Positions 49,531 through 63,269 of a stretch of 64,000 bases of DNA are shown here, one piece after another. The stretch is from Cardinalis cardinalis (lineage: Eukaryota; Chordata; Aves; Passeriformes; Cardinalidae), in contig JACDOX010000004.1 of assembly GCA_014549065.1 (NCBI GenBank), positions 14,479,662 to 14,543,661 on the forward strand. The letters are read 5' to 3'. The notes beneath the pieces are model-generated. The model ran no database searches. It was given only the letters and a program-made list of their open reading frames with translations, and was not told where the DNA came from. Position 1 is the first letter of the stretch. The number at the start of each line of letters is the position of its first letter. The position numbers and the translations under genes were made by a program.

Positions 49531-52500
49531 ATCCAAAAAGATCAATTTAAGTTATCCATTGGTAAATGCAGCCAGATTGCTGACAGCCAAACTTCAAGGC
49601 CCAGCTTGCTTCCTGGGTCTTTGGCAGGCTGAAGTGTGGAACCACCNTTTCCACTTGAACTGCAAGCCACTTGACTTGAGACTGGTCAAGCCAAAGCCTG
49701 TAATGAGGATGATTAATGGATGATAGGAATGCTTCAGTAGATCAGGCATAGTACAATTTTCTGACCTCAAAAAACCCCAACAAAATAACTCCAAACCCAA
49801 ACCACACATATTCTTATTCTTATTAATAATTTTACAGCTATGGTCATTAGCACAAATTCATTTCAGTCATTAGAATTCCACTTCTCTCCACTGGCTACCA
49901 GTTTTCAGTGTCTCCCATGGTTTAAGCACATGGTATCTTTCCAGTGATACAAATCAAGCCTCCCACTGACTCAGTGGGAACAGCAGTTTCTCTAGGTGAC
50001 AATCCCAAAACCAAATGGTGAATGCAAACATGAGACAAAAAGCTAAAATAATCATATTATCAAGTGAAAGAATATAAGAAGAGCAAGAGTTCAGCTGAAA
50101 CAGAGTTATTTATTNAAAGGTATGGTTTAGAACAAATCTGAAGGAAAGGTTTCATTTAAGGACTGCATAAAGATGGAATGGCTAAAGCTAAATGTAACCA
50201 AAGAGACATCAGAAAAAAAAAGTAAACTGTAGGTACTGATACTTAAAAAAAACCCCAACAAAATTGTATGAGCCACCTGTTGCTTGCACGTACTCAGGGT
50301 TTGACTCATGGGCAGAGGTACATTCAGGCAAATGTTACTCTTTCCTCTCTGTATCATGCTCTTCTAAAACATAAACTCTTCACCACAAATTTTTTTTCTT
50401 CCATAGATCTTCTATAGTAGTTTTTGAGGGAGATACAGTAGCTAGAAAAATCTGAGTTTTTTCAGTTGGTAGCACCAAAATAAGATGTTTTATTCACTAA
50501 CAAATATTTCCTTTTTGGTTTATGTGTGNGTCTGCAGTCTGGCTGCAATATGTTGTTGTCCAAGTAATTATTTTCAGATGACATCCTAAATGATTTTTAA
50601 ACTGTCATTTATTCTTTCCTCTTTAAAAGACAGAATATATCTTCTTTTTTATTATTTCTTTCAACCCTCATAATCTGCACAAATTGTTACTAGCACTGCT
50701 CTTCTGTCAATAAAAAGGTGAGGTCCTCTTGACTTCNTTCTGTGGCTCCAGCTTCATGAGTTCTGCTCTTTCCAAGGACACACAGTGTGCACTGGGTAGG
50801 TGACACAGACATGTGTCCATGCAAGTGGTGCAGTCAGGGGGATCTAAGTATGATTCTGGCTTGACACTGTGACATCACTACTCACTGGAAAACTGGCACA
50901 CCAGATCAACATCTCAGCTGATGGCCCTTTGAGCTTATACTATTTTGGCCCTTAACATCTCCACTTGAAATTTGGTCTTCAGCTGGGGTGATCTCTGTGA
51001 CAATGTACAGAAGAGGACTGGACATGTCAAAGGATTTTGCAGTCATAATAAATAAAGTGTAGAAGAGAAAGAATACATACAGAGACCAACATGGTGACTT
51101 AGAGTATTCTCAGGGGTGAGAGAGAGAGAGACTGTGTGTACAGTTAACCCCAAATGCACCATTGCCCCAAACTTACAGCTTACTGTCAAGTCTGGTCTCA
51201 GTTAAGCCCTTAAGGAGCTCACCAATCATACTTACAGCTTTTTACTGCTGGACATAGAATTTCACTTGACATCACTGGTCCCAAGAAAAATTTGTTTCNT
51301 CTCCTAAATCTTGTGACAAATTGCCAAAGAACCTCTAGAGGGATTTATCCTATTGCTCTTTAGATAAGAGAAACATAATGTACTGTGTAACTCAGCAATT
51401 TTTAAAGGTGCCCACTGCCACAGTTTTCACATTTGTAACCAGCCAGAGTAAGGAATGCTTTGCTATATGTCAGAGAACTAGCCAGGTTTATTTCTTGACA
51501 TGATTATTGATTGAAACATAATTAAGAAACATAGGGTTTCAGTCATTAAATAAAGTCACAAAGGATAAAATTACAATGGCATCACTAAGATTACATTTAA
51601 CANGAATGGTCTCCCTAACTGAATTCAACAGCAGCTATGCTGTGCCCCATTTTCTCTNAGGTTTATTGAAAACTTACCCACGCCTGTGGAGTTAAGATGG
51701 GATGATTTTGTCACGATGGCTCTTGCATATGCCACAGACCTTCTTTCCACACTCATATCCACTTGCACATGAAGAGCANAGGACAAAGGCTGAGAACCTT
51801 TCCAACTGATCTCAAAGCAGAATCTCTCACGTCTGGAATAAAGTTTTCCTCCTTTTTGTTTGTGAGTGATGCCCCACAACACTGAGGAACAAGGAATTAC
51901 TTTACTCTTTCCCCACCTCTTCTCCCAAAGTCTCCATGAAGATTTTCACCCCACGTCTCAATTAGCACATTCAGCCTGTATGTTTAACAGTTACTTTAAA
52001 ACACGTATGTAAGCCAATGAATGGAGGAAATATTTATAGATGCTGTTCATTTTTAGCTCTATTAGTCTTATTCGAAATGAATAAAAGTAGATAACAATTT
52101 GAGTAACACACATATAGTTTCATTCTTTGGGTTGCATGAGTTTTCTTCTACCATATCAATTGTATTTGTATTCCTGGGTACAGCATGATGGTTAAAAAGC
52201 ATATATAGAAGAAAAGCAAGGATCAATGGATTAAAAGGCTTTCTTCTTTAGATTACTCTGTTCAATAGGAGTACTCTCAGCAGATTCATGATTCACTAGT
52301 GGTTCAGCCTAGCAGAGAAGTCCCAGTGAATTTTCCTTACTTAATGTCTAGACCAAGCAAAGAACTGTAGCAGCTCAACACCCAAAGGAAAGTAGCATTT
52401 CCAAAGCTAGAGAGAACAGATAAGAGCTTTGTCAGGAAGAACAAGAGAGTCAGGACTCTTCCCTGGCTGAGTTGAGAATGAACCAACTGCTGGAAATGAC

Positions 52501-55207
52501 GAGCATTTGCCTAACTCAGAGTTAGATCCAGCTGCAGAATCCAGGTCTGTGTCTGGAACACAAGGAAAGAGTGGGACCTGACACTTTTGGAGTTTGCCAA
52601 AAGGCAAATGGATGTCAGCCCAGACCAGGGGTAGTTATGAGTCTCCTATCTGAAACATGCAAGGTAAAAAAGAGTGTTAAAACTAATCAAATGTACTGGC
52701 AAGTGTGGAGTTATTTACTGGNACTCTGCACACATGCAGTTACTATTTCATTCTGTTGCCTAATGTTGACACATATACATGAAAATACTTCTGTTATAGT
52801 TGACTTGACCTTTAGAGTTTAAAATGTAACTCTTCAATGACAACACATTTTATCCCTCCATCTTTGACATTCCTCAAAATCAGGCTCCTGGGATGCTTTA
52901 GGGATGATTTGAGAGCTTGTAACAAAGAAAACAGAGCTAAGAAAGTTTTGTAGCATCCATAAAGGTAGAGGAGAGCATGCACAAACCCTGGCAGTTCTGA
53001 GAAGCAAGCGGCACCCGCACCTGAGAGGCACTGGTATGGAGCTGCAAGCTAGGGGACTTCTGGACTGCTTTGCCTGGTATTGAAGCCAGGCTGAACTTTC
53101 CATCACTTTCTGCATTAAAGACAGATATTTCTGCTCAGGTTTGAGTTCTGATATCNCCTGTATTTTTCTGTTTCTCCATCATATTGTAGGTAAATCACTC
53201 TCAGCATAATTTTGCACTGTATCCTGAAGCATAGAAAAAGGTAGCTCACAGAAGAGAAACTTGCTTTGAGGTACTGAGAAAAGGGATGTGAGTTCTGAAC
53301 CTTTAGATCTGGCCTACAACAGGCCAGAAAACAACATCATCTGATTGAAAATCTCTGCTGTCATCTTATATCACATTTTCTGGAACTGTGGGTGGGGTGG
53401 GAGGCTGCAACTCATCAGTTTTGTTTCTGAAACACTAAGGGCCAAATCATGTGAGTACTCTGATGAATTCATGCTCCATTGGAAAACAGCTCTCCTAGGA
53501 CTGACACAAACATGTTCTTTAAAGTAGAGGATGATAATAATGCTTATTTTACCAAAAGAAGATTGGTATCATTGGCTTCCTTAACAGAGGAGATCTGAGG
53601 CACAGTTACTCAGGGACACTTAGCAGGTCAAAACCAACCCAGTGTTTCTGCTGTTTCCATGCCTAGTTGANAGTCCCTCTTGGGCAGCAAAGTGCTACAG
53701 GGCCTGAGGGCCTCCATGGCGTGGGGCAGTGCCCATGAGATGGGTGCTGTGGTGGCTGACGCAGCCTTAGGGCGAGGGAAGAGCACTGCAAAACACAGCN
53801 TGGGCAGCCACTGGGGCTAGCAGGGACTTGGGTCCCCTTGGGAAGGCGAAGAGCAGCAACAACACAGAGGGAGCAGAACAAAAATTATTTTCCTGGGGTC
53901 GGAGGTCTCAGCGGTATGAGGAGAGATTGCCTCACACTGAATCTGAGCATTTCAAGGAAAACTGAATTTAATATCTTACATGCAGTGAGGATTGGAAAGT
54001 GAGCTGTTAGGCTGCTCATCGAGGTCAAGCAACATAAAAGTACTTATCTGTCTATTGTTTCTTTTGATCATAACATTTTGAAGTGTCCAGACACTCAAAC
54101 ACAAGGCTTGTTTGTACTAAACATCAGCTGTCCTTCAGAGAAGCCTCGTACCCTGCCTCTGCCAGCTGCTGACTAAATGAAGGGAAAAACATTTTTCTCT
54201 ACCTTCCTTATTCCTGGGCTGCTTGCCAAGTCCTTTTCCAAATCCTCGTGACTCTCTCTCGAGAAAAGGGAGCTGCCTGTGCCTCTTCCCCAGGAGCAGC
54301 AGGAGCCATCTCAGGCACCCCGCTGACCCAGGATGTGCTGCTGTGGCAGCGCCCTGGGTCCCAGTCCTGCCCCTGCCAGCATCCCACCAACCCTTCACAG
54401 CCCAGTGTGGGGCTGCCCGGCTCTGTGGACCACCTCTCGAACTCCATTAGTCCCAGAGAGTCCTACCAGCCCCCCCGTGGTGTGTAACCTGCAGCCCAAG
54501 AGCAGCTGACTGGAGGCTATGGCTGCTTNCACCCCTGAATGCCCAGAGCTTTCTGGACAGAGAGCTGACTGATTTACAGATGTAACATCACTGTCTACTG
54601 GCAGCCAGGGGTCTAAAATCCTTCCCAAATAGTGATGTTTGGTCACTAATGGAGCAGAGCCCACGATCCCTTAGTCAAAGGGAGTGGTATATCCTCCACT
54701 GCCTCCAGCAGCCTTTTATGCAGTACATGAAAGTAAAATTGCAGTAATTTCAGATATTAAAGGAAATAAATACACGCCAACATGAACTCCGCAGCAGTAC
54801 TGAACAACTGTACCTCTTTACCAATACAGTGGGTCTGAAAATATGAAGTTTTGAGCTAAATGAGACTTTCAGCCCTGGAAGTTTTCCTTGGGACTTAGGA
54901 AGCATTCATGTCGATACATGCAGGTCCCTCAAATAAAGAACTGCTGCCACATTCAGGGAACCTTTTAGAGAAGATATAATTTTCCTTGCCAGTATCAGTA
55001 CTTCTTTGAGTTACTCCTTTCCCAAAATTTTCAGTTTCGTAAGTAATTTTTTAGAAATGCNTAAGATATTTAGAAAGGGAAGGACACAAATCTTTGATTT
55101 GAAAAAAGTAGCTTCAAAAACTTCAACCTTTCAAACAACTGAAAAGAACACTTAGGATTACTTTAAAAGCATTAAAAATCTCCACTTTTTTTTTTTTTTC
55201 CCTACAG
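49531..55207. other. Unannotated DNA, no gene seen
   Basis: About 5.7 kb with no identified genes. A short (GA)n lies at 51118-51131. A G-rich GGGTGGGGTGGGAGG word lies near 53389. A GC-rich patch at about 54240-54480 has a handful of CpGs, not enough to call a CpG island. A T14 run at 55186-55199 leads into an acceptor-like CCCTACAG. Confidence 0.5.
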
Positions 55208-55270
55208 AACTATCTGCAGCTATATAAACCTAGTACTGCTCCTCTGCTTAGGGAACAGCTGCTTCATTAA
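55208..55270 (+). other. Candidate short terminal coding segment after strong acceptor
   Basis: A T14 tract followed by CCCTACAG (ending 55207) makes a very strong acceptor-like site. The next 20 codons are open, reading NYLQLYKPSTAPLLREQLLH, then TAA at 55268-55270. No gene is recognised and no upstream exon was found. The T-run could equally be a simple repeat that mimics a splice site. Confidence 0.12.
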
Positions 55271-56725
55271 ACACCAGGGCAAACACTGCATCACTCTTTC
55301 TACTGTCTTTTTAATATCAGGTCTGAATTCTTATAAGCAGGAGTATTTTCTCCAGCCAATTCAAGGATTTAACCCACATATATTACCCAGGCAAAAATCA
55401 TATGTGTAAAGGAAGTTGAAAGAATGTGAAGAACCTCCTTCTATTAAATGAACTAGTAACCATGCAGCTTGGAAAAAGACTGGTGGAATCCCTTTAGGAT
55501 CCTACCCTAAGACTGATTAAAGGAACTCAATTATATCTGCTGACAAACCACTCAGAATATTTTGTGAACTGTGACTAAAGTGTGACTGAAACTTGTCATT
55601 CAGGCAGAAATCAATTCACTGTTCCTACAGCAAAATGTAAAACTCCCAGTACTAGTAACTTTTATTTAATTGAAATAAATAACTTCAATTTTAAAGACTA
55701 GCTGGGCAAGAGTATCCTACAGGATGTTGACATCCAACTTCTTTCTGNGGAAGCTGACTTACAGTAGTGCAAATTTATGAACTAGTGAGAAGGTCTGTGA
55801 TTTAATTAAAAACAGAAGAGATAAAATCCTTCCTTCATAAATGAAAGCTAATGTCCTCTAATTGTGTATAGCTGAGTAAGAATACAGAACAGCATGGGTG
55901 AGCCTTCTTTCCTTACAATACNCCAGAGTCTCTAGTTCTGGGAAATTGTACAATGACTAATTTTATTTTTCTAAATATTTCACTTTTGTGTATGTGTAGA
56001 GATCTGCTTAATAATCCAGAGTAACAGGAACTGGACCCTGGATTTTCAAANTAGTCTCCCAGCTCCAGAAACCTCATAGTTGGATGCCCACCCTGCAAAA
56101 CCTAAGGTGATGCTTTCTTTGAATGCAATCATTACTGTACCATCCAGCATCCATTTTTTTGGCTGCAACTTTACATATAATAGAGGAGTAATGTCTGGAA
56201 AATTGTNAGAATAGTCAAGTGTCTTAATTCCTCTCTACCTAATGCAGAAGCAGGGCAGGATGGGCTGGGGAACCAGCATTCATCAGTACAACTCAAGAGA
56301 AGAAAATCATCAGAAATGCCTCCTTTCCTTGGGATTTTCAGACCCAGTGGAATCAGATCAAGCAGAATTGCATTTAGAGATGTTGTTTCCTGNAATAATT
56401 GTTGTACTCTGAATGTACCTTCCCTTGCCGTGGTGTTGAGTTGTCCTTGCATGGTACAAAGAAGAAGCCTCAAGTACCATCTCAGCTATCTTGGCAGCTG
56501 GAATATGAGATTCCTTGCGTCCAAATGCGGCTTCAGACACACTCTGAAGACACCCTCTGTTTCACTGAATGTTTTCTTTTCTACTATANGATTTTTGAGG
56601 CAGGTTTGACNTCTTGTAGCATGCAGGATACAGGACACAGAATCTACAAGTTGAAGCAATGCTGTCTTCTGCCTTGTTTTCTATATGCAGTCCTTTTTTT
56701 TTGCTCTTTTTGACTGTTTTCACAG

Positions 56726-57022
56726 AGAAGTGTTCCCAGNGTGTCTAGAAGAAAAGTCTTCATGATTTCCTTGTGCATTAGTAAGAGGATTTTTTTCCCC
56801 CATATAACATTATTTTGCCCTTCTCAGCATCACTTGTCTTTGTTCACTGATTTTCCAAGCCTCTCCAGTGAAAATGTTGAATATTCTATGTCTCACATGC
56901 ATCTGTGGGACTTGGCTGCTGTCCAAGAGGAGGACAGTGCTTCTCCCAAAGGTTCCTGTGAAGCCCCAGATAACACACTTGAGATCATCTCTTGTTCTTT
57001 TTTGAAAGCAAGAAGTTATTAG
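56726..57022 (+). other. Candidate 3'-terminal exon, unknown gene
   Basis: A long pyrimidine tract (CTTTTTTTTTTGCTC... to TTTTCACAG, ending 56725) precedes an open frame of about 98 codons ending in TAG at 57020-57022. The frame contains SPSLSSENVEYSMSHMHLW-like and LAAVQEEDSASPKGSCEA segments and includes one N at 56740. An AATAAA lies at 57175-57180, roughly 155 bases beyond the stop. Together these have the layout of a last exon, but the protein is unknown and each signal is common by chance. Confidence 0.15.
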
Positions 57023-58229
57023 TTTCTTGTTCCAGCTGCATGTAAATACACTGCTCAGAAGTATATTTATGTGAGTACATTACCCAAGCACCACTACTTG
57101 ACCAGNGCCGTACTGGCAATCTCATAAGAAACTAATAGTCTCCTTCTAAAATTTTACCCAAAAGCACAAGTATAAATAAATGAAATAGACTGATTAACTT
57201 ATCATGATGACTCCTTCAATCATCTTCTCCATTAGTGTGGATCAAAGTACAGAACCTTGTACAAAGGCGCTTCAGATCTAGCTGTCTGATACAAAGGATT
57301 TAAACCTGGGAGATGAAAAATCTGGTTTTTACCTGACATAAAAAGACCATTATTCTTCAAGGTCCCAAAACAGAGAATAGCTCTGAAAAACTCATTTTTG
57401 AGCTGCTGAAGATTGCTTAGTGTGCCGTCGAAATAATCACACTTTGCTTTTGGTATCTATACGTTCATTCAACATGAAGACTGCACAACAGATTTTTTTA
57501 ATGCTCTTGCTATATTTTGGTAGGTAGTTTCTGACATTGTAATTAGTTCAAATTAAATTAGACATTTAGTCTTCTGACATCTGGAACANTGGCTGCCAGC
57601 TATTTTCTTTCTATTTTTTTCCTGAAAGAAAGAAAATATTAGGTTGCACGGTTAAAAGCTTATCTACAAGCTCACAAAGGANCACAGGGACAATGGCAGG
57701 TGAGGCAAGCCAAGTAATGTCCTCCCTCAGCTCCTCCCANACCCATCATGGAGGGGCCAAAGGGCCATCCAAGACCCATCTCCACAAGCCCAGAAGAGCA
57801 CAGAGGCACAGTGGCAGGTGGTTCTANNGGACACAAGCGCTTGTGTCCAGGCATAAAACCCATAACAAGGAATCAACACGAACACTTTTAGGACTGGAGA
57901 TTATTCCCTATGGATATGGGATGCATTATGAGATGCAAGGGAAGAGCATTTGGGGATAACATGAGATTTAGAATTCAATCTTTGGTGGAGAAACCAAAGC
58001 TGAGGAATGGGAGGGCTCAGNACCATTTGCAGAGGAACAAGTTTAGGAACAAATGACAGGATGAATGATAAAAGGAGAAAAGGGGCTGGCCCTGTGTAAA
58101 TGGATACCAAAGGCTGTTTGGTATCATTTGTCTGGACATACCCTGTGTCTCTCTATCTTGTGTGCATAAGTGTGGCAGGAGATCTAAAAGCCAGTAACTG
58201 CAGTGGGCTNGTGGGTGGGAGGAGTGCAA
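57023..58229. other. Unannotated DNA with a perfect 20-bp palindrome
   Basis: No gene seen. A 20-base perfect palindrome lies at 57829-57848, directly after the only NN pair in the window (57827-57828). A purine-rich, GC-richer stretch continues to about 58320. Confidence 0.5.
57829..57848. repeat. Perfect 20-bp palindrome
   Basis: GGACACAAGCGCTTGTGTCC equals its own reverse complement with no spacer. Two undetermined bases sit immediately to its left. It could form a small cruciform or bind a dimeric factor, but it could also be an inverted read-end artefact. Confidence 0.9.
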
Positions 58230-58830
58230 AAGCTGGCAAGGGCAACATGAGTAAGTGTGTGATCACTTGCAAAGATTAAGTCAGAGTAGCCAGAAAGTGG
58301 GTGAGGGGCCCTGGGAGCCAGGTGCATGCATGTGTGCGTGTGTGCTGCTGTGACATCCCTACTGGGCGCATGTGCACACNTGCATGAAGGTGTGCTCCCA
58401 GGTGTATGTGCAATGACCTGTACTAGCAGCTGCAGTGGGGCTACAGCACTGGGGACTCGTGACCAGGTGAAAAAAAGTGGACACTAGGATTTGGTATTTG
58501 AGCCCAGCTGCTAGAGGGATCCACCCTGTACCTATATGTCTATACATGTGTGTGTGTGTGTGTATATATATGTATTTGTGTGTGTGTATATATATATACA
58601 TGTATTTGCGCGTGTGTGTATGTATATATACACACATATATAATTATTGCTGGATCTCTAGCCTGATTAGCCAGAGAGATGAGGACCATGAGGCCATCGG
58701 GGCTGTTTGTGTTGGTGTGAGCACTGAGCGCCTCCGTCTGTGCTGATGATGTGTGTGGCTTGCAATGAGTATGTGTTTGTGTGTTCTGCACATATATCCA
58801 TGTCTGCATGTGCCTGGGCAAACATGCTCA
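58230..58830. repeat. TG/TA-rich block with compound microsatellite
   Basis: A 600-base TG-rich region. The core at 58541-58642 alternates (TG)n and (TA)n runs: TG, TA, TG, TA, then GCGCGTGTGTG, TA and CACACATATATA. TG-rich flanks lie near 58322-58350 and 58745-58790. Alternating purine-pyrimidine sequence of this kind favours Z-DNA. The H-T-H-T and Y-I-Y-I protein frames across it are artefacts. Confidence 0.85.
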
Positions 58831-61800
58831 GCCTCATCAGCCTCACTTCTGAATGGACCTGGGGCATGGAGCTGCACAGCCTCACCTCTACTGGATTTGG
58901 CTGCCCTAACATTGTTCTCCCAGCAGCCCAGTCNAGGGCCACAGAGCTCCCGTGTCAGAGCTGCCCTGAGCCAGGGCCACACNGACCCAGAGGAGAGAGA
59001 GCCCACGGGGCCTCCAGGCAATGCATGTTCCTTCACCATCTCTCACCTATATGCCACTCCTTTCAATCTTTCTGGACCCAATTAAATGCAGAGTTTTGGT
59101 ATGTCCCTTGTGAGTCAGACAGACCCGTCCCAATATGAACTTAGCACTGATGTTTTTCTTCTGCTGCATAAAGACCTGGCTGTTCTCTACATCTGCACTG
59201 CTTTCTGGTCCAGCTTCCATCCTATCTGCTTCTTCCAAATATAACTCAGATTCTTCTAGGAACTGAGTTCAGGGAAAAACAGCCTTGCCCTGTAGAGAGG
59301 TATAAGGAACCTTGCTTGCTTTTGCACTAATTCTCTTAAATGTACTTCTCCCAATATTCCTTTTGAAAATAGTACTTCTCATCTTTTCAGAGACTGGATA
59401 TTAGAGGACTAAGTCCAAATGAGATTTATATTCTAAACACAATANACAGGTAGGAAAAGGCATGAATTGAAATTTTAAATCTACAGGGGAAAAAGTGGAT
59501 GAGCTTGGGAAGTGTATGCCTTCATGTAAAAGCAGACATGAATGTATTAAAAAATGTTAATTTGCACATATTTGGGAATATCAAGATTTTCAGAAATGGT
59601 GTTATACAAGTAATATTATGAAAGTGGTACCTGGATAGAAGGAAAATTCTCATTTAATTTTCACTTTTATGAATTCTGGAAGTATATTTATTATTTTTGC
59701 CCCGTTCAGCCCTGACCATGTTCCTGAAATCTCACATAACATCATTAATGCTTATATTTTCCAGGTATTTTTTTTTCCTGTTGTTCTTATTTTTGCCCTG
59801 TTTCTGCATAAGGAAAGAAATACCAAAAAGGGGTTGTTTTACATAATCACCCCCTGCTCATGTCTTTCCTACTTTTCTATGACCATTCAGCCTAAAAGAT
59901 AGAACATATGATTACTCAGTGAAAGCCCTGCAGCCATGTACTCCATCTGTTTGTAGCCTTCTAAGTATTATTTATATAAAGACAATAAAAAAGTCTTGTT
60001 CCTTTATAAGGATGACTGCAAGTAGTTTGATGTCTGAAAAGAATAACAAAGATTTTCTTTCTCCAGCTCTTGAAAATGACTCAGTATGAGATTTTTATCT
60101 CTATATTGTAAATTTGATATCCTGTTGATCTCCTCCTTATCTATTGAGCTGCTTGTTGTATTACATCTTTCAAGACTAACACGTGATTGATTAAGAAGCC
60201 TCATTTTCTGCTTGCTTTTCTATATGATTATTCTGTGCTTAAATGTTTCAAGCTCATTATCAGCCAGACTCACTGCTGTAGGACAGTTCACTTAAACTGC
60301 TTCTGTATTTTAGGTACTAACTGCTGGAATTAAAAAAAAACCTCTTAATACGAACCACTACTCATTGTGCACTGACACAGAGGGTTGTTTAGCATATATC
60401 TCAAATATGTTTCATTCCTCTAATGACAAAAAGTTACCAACACACAAAATGGAGTTGGCATCTATTTCATTCCATAACTGTACAATATTACAAACACCTG
60501 TAATATTCTTACATGTGTTTGGGCATGGCTCTTTCTGAAACTGCCCACTCACCTGTCTGCTGTGGCCATGAGGTGTTGGAGCAGTAATCTTGGTTTTTCC
60601 TTACACCCTGGTCATGGTTTGAAGATTTTGGATAACTTCCTCAAAGTCTTTCTTTGCTCTAGTCTCTCTTTGGTGGAGAAACCTGTTCTTCAATCTCTGC
60701 TACATCTCAATTTAAATAGAATTTTACTATTTGCCTGCAGAATTGCTCTCAGCCACATTGCTCAACTCGATTTGCTGCTACAAACCATAAATGCTTCTTC
60801 TCCAATGTTACTNTTACTTGTCATTTTCACTTTGCTTCCACAAAGAATAGCTTTAGACTGATCTGGATTTTCATGTGAAAGTGCTTACTTCTGACAATAT
60901 CTGGTCCTTTCTGACCAAGAGAACACAGTATCAGCATTTTCAAGTCAGAAAGCCCTTGGAGTGCTCTCCTGATGGACTGCAGAGTGGCTTTTTGCAGGCA
61001 GGGCAACAGAGGGTGGAAATCAGCTTCTCCAAATGGAGCTGTCCCTACTCTACATGGCCCTGCTGGAGATTGAAGGCTAAGCCAGCTTCCACAAATGCTT
61101 TAGCAGGGAATATGGTGTAAACTTATAGACATTTAGTTGAGATCCCTTTTATCACATGGAGACTTGGCACATTAGTCAAGGCATTTTCTTTGTCCTCTTC
61201 ATGCAGAAAAGGCAGAACTTTGGTGGTTGCTGCATGGCCATATGAAGGTTAATTGCAAGGGATTTCCCCTCTTGATTTCTATATCCTGTGTTTTATTAAT
61301 TGGAAAAGTGAGAAATGCCTCTTAAATAAAACTGAGGATTACTAAGAAATAGTGCAGCTATAAGGCTGCAAACAGCTCTCCCACAATGGCAACTACTGTT
61401 GAACTGTCATGTGTCTCACAGCACCTGGAGCCAGCAACAGCCACACACACACCCCTTACCATGGAATGTAGGAAACACAAGGTTTGCAAGTGTGTGTTCA
61501 ACTTCAAACCTCAGTGCCCAGCAGAGATTTGTATCACAAGCATCATTTGAGTGTCTGAACCGAAGGCAAGAAACAGATAAAAGAAAGGCACGCTGCGTCT
61601 GTAATGAAAGACTGGAACAGCATGGGTTTAGGCACCTTTGGAGTTTACCTGCAGAGTCATGAAGAGGCTCCCAGGAGAAAACACCCAGAGGCAGGATTCA
61701 TTGAGCCAGTTCCACAGGAATAGATACAGGGTGGACAGAAAGGACAGTCTCTCCTACTAAAAATTTTAGATGCTCCATCCTCCCAGAGGCAGANTGCAGT

Positions 61801-63269
61801 GACCAGGCACAGCAAGGGACCAGAGAAGCAGGACAGCAAAATTCCCAGACCTCTTCAGAGAGTCAAAACTTTACCACCACATCCCTAAGCATCTTTTAAA
61901 ATCTAGGTTCAACCAGGACATACACTGCCAGTCACAGAGATGCTAGGCTCACACGGGACACTCTTCCTACCCTAAAACACTCTACGTGAATCTTGCAACA
62001 GGCTTTACATATTTATGTTTTCCAGCACTGAGCAATGTTTGCCCTACATTTCTTCTCTCTCACTGCGAACAAAGGCGTGCCCTCACTCTCCCTGTCCCCC
62101 TGTGTGAANGGTTTTCTGAAGCAGATGCTGCTGCTCCAGTAGCACAAGGCCTTCAACTACCAGGAACCTCAGCAGGGCTCAAGTCAGCCTCTTCTCCTCT
62201 GCAGCTTCCACACTGACTGTCCTCCCAAGAGCAAGCATGGCTGTCCGACTGTTTGCTTGTGCAGAAAGTTCAGAGCCTCAGCATAAACTCAGAAGGGTAT
62301 TTTCCTGATGAATTAGCTTCTCAGCAAAATTCTCACATCACAGCAGGGAGCTGGGAGTTTTTGCTGCCCGTTGCTGAAGATGAAGGCATGTATACTCCAG
62401 CAGTGCGAGGAATGCAAAGTCCAACTCCTGAGCCATGCTGCCCTCCAAGCCCCCTAACTTTGTAAAACTGACAGAAAACTCAACTCTCTGGAAATGCTGG
62501 AATACTCACTTGAAATCTCATTTTTTACACATGTAAGAAGCCCAGGAAGAAAGAATTTGGGGTTAACAAAATTCCTTCTACAAGGAATGAAAAAAATGAC
62601 AAATGAGAATTGGTGAAGCATTGTTTTACGCTTTTATGAGGGTACTTTCTAGAAACATAGTATAGTAGCTCTCTTTTCACAGGTATGCAATTTCAAGGCA
62701 ATTCTTTTGGATTTCTTCAAATTACTGAAAATGTTTATTTTCCACTGCTTCAATTTGTATCTTACAGACTTCCTCCTGCCTAAGACCAGTGGAAGCACAA
62801 AGGGTCACGCACTTTCTGTACTATCCAGTTAAGTAAATCCTTATTACTTGAATAACTCTCTGAAGAATAGCAGGCAGATAAATCATGTAAGATTTTTCCC
62901 NTTTTTTAACAATCCCCATCTAGAATACATACACACAGCTTTAAAAGTACATTGATTACACTATCCACCAGACGCTAAANTAAGTTTTGTTTGCTTTAAA
63001 AGGAGAAAAAAAAATATTTGTGGAAAAAAACTAAACATTTTTTCTGACATTACATGAAAATAGTAATAATTATGCCTAACAGAACTAACTACAATGAAAG
63101 TAAAGCTGCCTGTTAAAAAACTGACAACTGATTGAAGCTTGTAATTTCAACCTTCATCAATTGCTTTCTTGAGTGACTCATCAAATCAGTGTTACCTAAA
63201 AAGTCAATACTGAGAAAGAGGGTAAACCAATAAAAACTCCTTTCAGTCACACAATTGCTACCACTCTTG
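58831..63269. other. Unannotated DNA, no gene seen
   Basis: A moderately GC-rich patch at about 58830-59010 gives way to AT-rich DNA. No repeat family or gene is recognised. A pyrimidine-rich plus-strand frame at 60562-60861 and others near 61400-62465 have no known domain. Confidence 0.5.

Noticed and set aside
53387..53401. GGGTGGGGTGGGAGG considered as a G-quadruplex
   Set aside because: Only three runs of three or more Gs; weak by usual criteria and isolated.
53440..53512. Weak resemblance (GGGCCAAATCATG...CTCCATTGG) to an ancient amniote repeat
   Set aside because: Only a few short words match; cannot be supported without a profile search.
54240..54480. GC-rich patch considered as a CpG-island promoter
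   Set aside because: Too short and too few CpGs; no start site or coding exon next to it.
58359..58821. Frames with H-T and Y-I repeats
   Set aside because: Translation of the TG/TA compound microsatellite, on both strands.
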